The position numbers and the translations under genes were made by a program. From an uncultured Blautia sp. (GTDB taxonomy: Bacteria; Bacillota; Clostridia; Lachnospirales; Lachnospiraceae), in NCBI GenBank assembly GCA_900765525.1, contig CAAFRY010000048.1, positions 1 to 17,848 on the forward strand: 17,848 nucleotides of DNA. The letters are read 5' to 3'. Shown here in pieces: positions 13,511-17,848 of this stretch. Under the pieces are notes generated by a model that saw only the letters and a program-made list of their open reading frames with translations, was not told the DNA's origin and searched no databases. The stretch's first letter is position 1. Each line of letters starts with the position of its first letter.

Positions 13511-14299
13511 ATGATACTCTTTAGACATGAACTAAAAAGGGATTGGAAGTCCCTGGTCATATGGAGCTGCGTAATCGGTGGCATGACTATGCTGTGTCTC
13601 ATGCTCTTCCCCCAACTAAGCCAGGAGGCTGACTCTGTAGATGCCATGATGAACAGCCTGGGAAGCTTCGGGGCTGCCTTTGGTATGGACCGTCTCCACT
13701 ATGGAAGCATTATGGGCTTTTATGGTATTTACGGCGGCTGCATGATAGGAATCGGAGGTATGTTTTACAGTGCTCTTTTAGGTACCGGAATGCTGGCCAA
13801 GGAAGAAAAGGAACATACTGCCGAATTTCTTTTCACCCACCCTGTCAGCAGAACTTGGATATTTATCTGGAAATGGATTGCCATGCTGGCACAGGTTCTT
13901 GTCTTAAATGCCATTATTCTGGGATTTTCCCTGGTTTCCTTTGCAATCATTCAGGAAACACCCCAATGGAAAGAGCTTTGGCTTTTCCACCTGGCTCAGC
14001 TTCTTATGCAGATAGAGCTTCTGGGCATTTGCTACGGCATATCTTCATTTTTACGAAAGGGAAGTTTGAGCATAGGTATTAGCATAGCTGCCCTGCTATA
14101 TTTCCTGGGAATTTTCGGTAATATTGCTGAACAGGGGGATTTTGTCAAATATATCACACCCTATGCCTATGCAGATGCTGCTGCAATCTTCTCTAACGGT
14201 ACCCTTGATATGCCTCTGGTACTTTTAGGACTGGGCTATGGTATTGCAGGTCTCTGTCTGGGATACTGGCACCTGATGAGAAAAGATATTTTGGGATAA
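13511..14299 (+). CDS. ABC-2 type transporter permease
   Basis: Membrane subunit of 262 residues with six predicted helices: about 16-34, 67-92, 120-145, 155-178, 185-203 and 236-255. It has the ABC-2 pattern: a short cytoplasmic N-terminus (FRHELKRDWKSL), then a loop with AKEEKEHTAEFLFTHPVSR, which typically contacts the ATPase, and a final helix ending LMRKDILG. An excellent AAGGAGG lies 7 nt before the ATG at 13511. It pairs with the ATPase encoded 100 bp upstream. The stop is only 12 bp from the stop of the convergent reductase gene, with no terminator visible between them. Confidence 0.9.
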   Translation: MILFRHELKRDWKSLVIWSCVIGGMTMLCLMLFPQLSQEADSVDAMMNSLGSFGAAFGMDRLHYGSIMGFYGIYGGCMIGIGGMFYSALLGTGMLAKEEKEHTAEFLFTHPVSRTWIFIWKWIAMLAQVLVLNAIILGFSLVSFAIIQETPQWKELWLFHLAQLLMQIELLGICYGISSFLRKGSLSIGISIAALLYFLGIFGNIAEQGDFVKYITPYAYADAAAIFSNGTLDMPLVLLGLGYGIAGLCLGYWHLMRKDILG

Positions 14300-14311
14300 T
14301 TCCCTTTCTTC

Positions 14312-14845
14312 TCATCCCCTGGGCCTGTAAATTAAATCCATGATGCCATTATAAGTTTTCATGTCCGCCAGCCTTAGCTTTTTCTCTTCCTTCAGGGGAG
14401 GAAAAAGTCTTACGCCTCCCCCTAAAATGGTAGGTATCACAGAAAGATAATAGACATCAATACAGTCTTTTTCTATAAGCTGGCGGACAAGCTCAGCTCC
14501 GCCGCAGACCCATATATTTCTTCCCGGCTTCTTTTTCAGTCTTTCCACTAAGTCTCCAGGTGCTTCCTTTGTAAAAATAATATTCTCCTGAGAGGGAATC
14601 TTTCTGTGGGTAAATACATAAGTTTTCATTCCCTCATACACCCATTGAGTTGGAGACAGTTCCGTGACCACCTGATGATATGTGGTGTAACCCATAAGAA
14701 CAGTATCTACCTCTTTGATGAATTCAGAATATACATCCTGATTTTCCTCATCCTGTCCCTGGCCCTCCAGCCATCCCACGCCGCCCTCTTTGTCTGCAAT
14801 ATACCCATCCAGACTCATGGCAATAAATAAAACACATTCTCTCAT
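14312..14845 (-). CDS. Dihydrofolate reductase/RibD C-terminal-family reductase
   Basis: A 177-residue NADPH-dependent reductase-fold protein of the RibD C-terminal/DHFR-like group (YyaP type). Signature segments: VLFIAMSLDGYIADKEGGVGWL at the N-terminus, VDTVLMGYTTYHQV, YVFTHRK, and the nucleotide-binding IWVCGGAELVRQLIEKDCIDVYYLSVIPTILGGGVRLFP. Stand-alone members have uncertain substrates; some confer antifolate tolerance, most are simply annotated as dihydrofolate reductase family. The start at 14845 has AAGGAG 6 nt upstream; the longer frame to 14887 adds 14 residues without a ribosome site. About 100 bp downstream of the split-barrel protein gene on the same strand. Confidence 0.9.
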   Translation of the reverse strand: MRECVLFIAMSLDGYIADKEGGVGWLEGQGQDEENQDVYSEFIKEVDTVLMGYTTYHQVVTELSPTQWVYEGMKTYVFTHRKIPSQENIIFTKEAPGDLVERLKKKPGRNIWVCGGAELVRQLIEKDCIDVYYLSVIPTILGGGVRLFPPLKEEKKLRLADMKTYNGIMDLIYRPRG

Positions 14846-14948
14846 AACAGTCTCCTTTTCTACAGTCGTTCTGCTCTTCATGCACAAAGGCTAAACAGGC
14901 AAAACAGCTGCATTTGCTCTCTCCGGCTTTTCGGCCAATTTTCATCTT

Positions 14949-15395
14949 CTATTTCTCTCCCCCATTTTCTTCTTCAAAATCAATTTCATAACGCTTCCCA
15001 TCGGCAAACAAAATTCCTTCTTTTAACCTAATGCATAGGATACAGGTATTCTGGTCGCCAAAATCATTATGGCCATTATCAATCCATTCGCTAAAAACTA
15101 TTCTCAGTTTCCCTGCAATATTACGATTCTCCTCTTTTCCGAAATATCCCAGGTCCACACCTCTTCCATGGGCTGTAAACCATTCTCCTGAGACAGCTAC
15201 CGTAGGATTTTTTCTTATTTGTCTCATTTTATTAGAAAGTCCATATGTAATCACATAAAAAGCCCCATCTGAATAAAATGCGTTTACATAGCGTACATAA
15301 GGTACATTATCCTCTGTAGTTGCCAAGGCAATTACATTATCCTTTCCAAAACGCTGGACCATAATTTTTTCTGTTTCCCTGCTTAATTTTTCCAT
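14949..15395 (-). CDS. Pyridoxamine 5'-phosphate oxidase-family (FMN-binding split barrel) protein
   Basis: A 148-residue protein with the FMN-binding split-barrel fold of the pyridoxamine phosphate oxidase-like group. Typical strands are visible: NVIALATTEDNVPYVRYVNAFY, GAFYVITYGLSNKMRQIRKNPTVAVSG, and W-F-T-A-H-G-R-G-V-D-L-G. Members usually bind FMN or F420 or haem and act as small oxidoreductases; the exact substrate cannot be assigned, and the chain is too short and divergent to be true PdxH. The start at 15395 has GGAGG 8 nt upstream. Same strand as, and upstream of, the reductase gene, so they may be co-transcribed. Confidence 0.82.
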   Translation of the reverse strand: MEKLSRETEKIMVQRFGKDNVIALATTEDNVPYVRYVNAFYSDGAFYVITYGLSNKMRQIRKNPTVAVSGEWFTAHGRGVDLGYFGKEENRNIAGKLRIVFSEWIDNGHNDFGDQNTCILCIRLKEGILFADGKRYEIDFEEENGGEK

Positions 15396-15541
15396 AAAAC
15401 TTTCCTCCGAATTTCACAGCTCAGTTTTTTCATAAATCATTTAACACCGCACAGCAAACCTCAGCAAAACCAGGTATTTATCCACTCCCGCCGTCTACTT
15501 GGTCGTGTTCCGCATATATACTGCACATAGAGTCCGTAATT

Positions 15542-16000
15542 TTATAAGCTTCTTTCTAGTTCTTTTAACAATGCTGTCTTCAGCTCTTCTAACTCATTCT
15601 CTGAAGGACGATTCTCGTCGCTATACATCTTTTCCCTGGGGTACCACCAAACCGGGCCCTTTCCCTGATTTCCGTAACCTTCCAAATCGCCGCTGAATCG
15701 TGGGAACAGATGCCAGTGAAGGTGAGTATCTCCATTCCCCAATAATTCATAATTCATTTTCTCAGCGCCAAAAGCCCTGGCCACAGCCTCTGAAACCAAA
15801 GACATTTCTTCCAGAAAACGAAGCTTTTCCTTTTCCTCCAAATGAAATAACTCCACTTTATGCTTTTTGCATAGAAATAGCGTATATCCTTTAAAATGTT
15901 GATAATCTCCTATGACGACATAGCCGGTTTCTAATTCCTTCACAAAATAAGGATTGGTTCCTTCTTTAATGCTTTTAATCCTGTCACATATCAGGCACAT
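15542..16000 (-). CDS. HIT-family hydrolase
   Basis: A 152-residue histidine-triad protein. The catalytic motif HLHWHLFPR (HxHxH; about residues 93-101) is intact and preceded by GNGDT. The N-terminal MCLICDRI has the CxxC common in zinc-binding HIT branches, and GYTLFLCKKHKVELFHL is the usual strand before the triad helix. HIT enzymes cleave nucleoside phosphoramidates, dinucleoside polyphosphates or related nucleotidyl compounds; this one's substrate is not predictable. The start at 16000 has AAGGAGGAGG ahead. Both flanks are intergenic spacers (about 146 bp and 199 bp), so it is probably transcribed alone from the region at 16039-16068. Confidence 0.9.
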   Translation of the reverse strand: MCLICDRIKSIKEGTNPYFVKELETGYVVIGDYQHFKGYTLFLCKKHKVELFHLEEKEKLRFLEEMSLVSEAVARAFGAEKMNYELLGNGDTHLHWHLFPRFSGDLEGYGNQGKGPVWWYPREKMYSDENRPSENELEELKTALLKELERSL

Positions 16001-16038
16001 AGTCTGCCTCCTCCTTAATCCTATTATTTTCCTATTTT

Positions 16039-16068
16039 AGCATATCTACTGTCCTTTTACCATCTCAA
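16039..16068 (-). promoter_or_regulatory. Candidate promoter of the HIT gene
   Basis: Minus strand: TTGAGA (16063-16068), an 18-bp spacer and TATGCT (16039-16044). An alternative -10, TAAAAT with upstream TGC, overlaps at 16034-16039. Either is about 40 bp from the start codon. Confidence 0.4.
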
Positions 16069-16144
16069 AGCTGGAACCTGGCCGCAAGCATGGTCATTTA
16101 ACCCGTTGCCGCAGAAAAGGCTTAGATTAGCAGCCTTATCTTAA

Positions 16145-16189
16145 AGGAGCTGCAGCGGCCAACAGCAGATGTCGGCCACTGCAGCTCCT
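16145..16189 (-). terminator. Terminator downstream of the sigma-factor gene
   Basis: A strong 16-bp GC-rich stem with one mismatch (arms 16145-16160 and 16174-16189) and a 13-nt loop, starting 11 bp after the stop codon. The following T-stretch on the minus strand is short (TTTAAGAT), so efficiency may be moderate. Confidence 0.7.
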
Positions 16190-16199
16190 CTCCGGCTTA

Positions 16200-17762
16200 T
16201 TATTTCAAGACCACATAAGTTGTAGGAAGAATGGTATCTCCTCTGTAAGGAAGCAAATATTTTTGTTCCAATAGCCTGGCCACAGGAGTGGATATGGCGT
16301 CTTTAAGTACTCTCAGATATGCCATATCTTTCGTATATTTCTTCAGGTGAAGAGGACAATGATTTTTCAATATCTCTTGTACAGTATCTATTAAAAGTTC
16401 TCCTTCCTTAGCAATTTCAACCGCCCTGTCACTCAGTATTTCTTTCAGCATATGATACTGTTCTTGAGTGAAGACAGGCACATTTACCGTCAGTCCGTTT
16501 TTACCCTGAAGGACATATCCTTTTCTCACCATATCAGCCGCTGCTGCCATATCATTCTCACTGAATTGCTCCGTATTTCCTTTTGCAATATCTAAAAACA
16601 CATGGGTCACATTCTCTCTGTGAAAGAAATAAGGATGTACCATTTCACCATTGATAGGAAAGTCCATAAACTGTATATAGTCTCCTCTGTTATTCGTTAC
16701 ACCGGATATACCGAAATCCAGCTGGGAAATCCATGAACAATCCTGGTCTTTTTCTTCTCCCCAAAGGAAACATTCTCTCCCGAACTGGTCCTTGGGATAT
16801 ACTATCTTGCGCTTATTCTGAAGGATTTCAACAACTGCCTCATATAATAGAAAACTTACCATTTGCCAGGCAAAGCCGTTGTTATTCATATGATTTCCAA
16901 CAAATCCTATAGCCCTTATCTGACTTTCCCGATTTTTTATTGTTTCAACTAAAAGCGTTGCTATACGGTCCTTAACATGGGCAGTTTTCATCCACACTTC
17001 TCTGGAAAAATCCTTTGTAAAAATAAACAGATTGGTATAATACCTATTGCCATCCTTTTTCAGTAATCCATAATCATATAATTCCTTCAGCTTGTCTTCC
17101 ATATAGGGAAGGGCCACACCGATTTCTAAGCTAATCTGTGTTGGCGTAAGCTTATCATTATAACAGGCAAACAAAATATTCTGGGAAATCTTACTTTCGC
17201 ACAAGCGTCCATAAGGATTTTCTCCCTTTCCCCAAAACAACAAGGACAGGCTTTTAGGATTATAACTTTGCTCTCCATAATTTCTTTCCATAACCATACC
17301 CTCTTTCAATAATTGTCGTGATTTAAATAACAGATACTTCACCATACTTTCGCTGATTGACAAAATTTGGGCTATTTCTGAGCAGGATTTATTCTCGATA
17401 TAATAGAGAATAACCGCCCTGCGGTACTTTTGGGCCAGCAAGGTCAATTCACGGCGCAGTAAAAAAATATCCCCTTTCTCCTCTTCTATAGATTCTTCCG
17501 CAAGTAAATCCTCACTCAAAGGGCATATTTTGTTTTTGGCCTTATTCTTACACCATTGCTTATATACATTGCCTGCAACAGCCCACATAAAGCGGTAAAA
17601 AGCTTCCTCATTTCTCAGGTTATCCACAGATTTATATATTTCTACTATGATGTCCTGAGCCAAGTCTTCTGCTTCAAAAGAAGACGCTGTGCGGACCCTG
17701 CAGTAAGATAAAAGGGCCTTTGCGGTTTCTGTTATTCGAGTGTCAAGCTCCTGCTTTTTCAA
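16200..17762 (-). CDS. ECF-like sigma factor with long C-terminal extension
   Basis: 520 residues from a TTG start at 17762, chosen because AAGGAGG lies 7 nt upstream; upstream in-frame ATG (17789) and GTG (17804) lack a ribosome site. The N-terminus is a sigma-70 family factor: region 2 at about 28-78 (EAEDLAQDIIVEIYKS, EEAFYRFMWAVAGNVYKQW) and region 4 at about 108-156 (YRRAVILYYIENKSCSEIAQILSISESMVKYLLFKSRQLLKEG). Ordinary ECF factors stop near residue 170-190. This one continues with a winged-helix-like segment at about 204-245 (KLTPTQISLEIGVALPYMEDKLKELYDYGLLKK) and about 270 further residues of mixed helix and strand, soluble, that I do not recognise. The extension may sense a signal in place of a separate anti-sigma factor. 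No anti-sigma gene is adjacent in the window. The sigma part is certain, the rest unassigned. Confidence 0.85.
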   Translation of the reverse strand: MKKQELDTRITETAKALLSYCRVRTASSFEAEDLAQDIIVEIYKSVDNLRNEEAFYRFMWAVAGNVYKQWCKNKAKNKICPLSEDLLAEESIEEEKGDIFLLRRELTLLAQKYRRAVILYYIENKSCSEIAQILSISESMVKYLLFKSRQLLKEGMVMERNYGEQSYNPKSLSLLFWGKGENPYGRLCESKISQNILFACYNDKLTPTQISLEIGVALPYMEDKLKELYDYGLLKKDGNRYYTNLFIFTKDFSREVWMKTAHVKDRIATLLVETIKNRESQIRAIGFVGNHMNNNGFAWQMVSFLLYEAVVEILQNKRKIVYPKDQFGRECFLWGEEKDQDCSWISQLDFGISGVTNNRGDYIQFMDFPINGEMVHPYFFHRENVTHVFLDIAKGNTEQFSENDMAAAADMVRKGYVLQGKNGLTVNVPVFTQEQYHMLKEILSDRAVEIAKEGELLIDTVQEILKNHCPLHLKKYTKDMAYLRVLKDAISTPVARLLEQKYLLPYRGDTILPTTYVVLK

Positions 17763-17787
17763 GGCAATACCTCCTTTTTTCGTTTTC

Positions 17788-17799
17788 ATCACCGGTGAT
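17788..17799. promoter_or_regulatory. 12-bp perfect palindrome before the sigma-factor gene
   Basis: ATCACCGGTGAT, centred about 31 bp upstream of the TTG start and just after the AT-rich TATATA stretch. Possible operator for a dimeric repressor or autoregulator; alternatively just part of a coding extension if the upstream start is used. Confidence 0.35.
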
Positions 17800-17848
17800 T
17801 TCACTTATATAGTGGAAAAAATAAGGTATGGTTAAACTTTGGTGGAAA

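Noticed and set aside
14748..14945. Cys-rich minus-strand ORF (MKIGRKAGESKCSCFACLAF…) just after the split-barrel gene
   Set aside because: Most of it overlaps the reductase gene in another frame, the ribosome site is poorly spaced, and the Cys spacing fits no zinc or metallothionein pattern I know.

Overview
The window looks like chromosomal DNA of a low-to-moderate-GC Firmicute, most likely a Lachnospiraceae-type gut clostridium. The basis is strong AGGAGG-type ribosome binding sites, short intergenic gaps, two-component systems paired with ABC transporters, and protein families (GHKL/LytTR, YjbR, acylphosphatase, MATE) typical of that group. This placement is inferred from style; no rRNA or tRNA is present to confirm it.

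Layout. (1) 1-930: the right end of what appears to be an integrative element, carrying the 3' part of a large serine recombinase that runs in from the left edge. It abuts, tail to tail, a histidine kinase whose ATP-binding C-terminus is missing, so the kinase gene was probably cut by insertion or rearrangement. Its OmpR-family partner regulator (to 2588) is intact. (2) 2682-4115: a YhhN-family membrane protein and a YbaK-type tRNA-editing protein are divergently transcribed, followed by a short relic of a short-chain dehydrogenase. (3) 4082-6621: an MFS exporter, a YjbR/MmcQ-like protein and an acylphosphatase, all on the minus strand, plus two noncoding stretches holding copies of a dispersed palindromic repeat. 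(4) 6622-6800: a MATE efflux pump cut off after about 59 codons. (5) 6805-12235: the most coherent module. A LytTR response regulator and a GHKL kinase lie upstream of a MacB-like ABC ATPase plus FtsX-type permease. A direct repeat with 21-bp periodicity, the typical geometry of a LytTR binding site, sits just upstream of the ABC promoter, so the two-component system probably switches on the transporter. (6) 12505-14299: a divergent ABC-2 type exporter (ATPase plus permease) with a third copy of the palindromic repeat between its genes. (7) 14312-16000: small housekeeping-type enzymes on the minus strand (RibD/DHFR-like reductase, FMN-binding split-barrel protein, HIT hydrolase). (8) 16200-17762: an unusual ECF-like sigma factor carrying a C-terminal extension of about 360 residues.

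Three broken genes (histidine kinase, SDR relic, MATE) within 7 kb mark this as a rearrangement-prone accessory region enriched in efflux and sensing genes. The most novel signals are the dispersed palindrome family (three copies), the nested inverted-repeat leader of the MATE fragment, the predicted LytTR operator, and the extended sigma factor.
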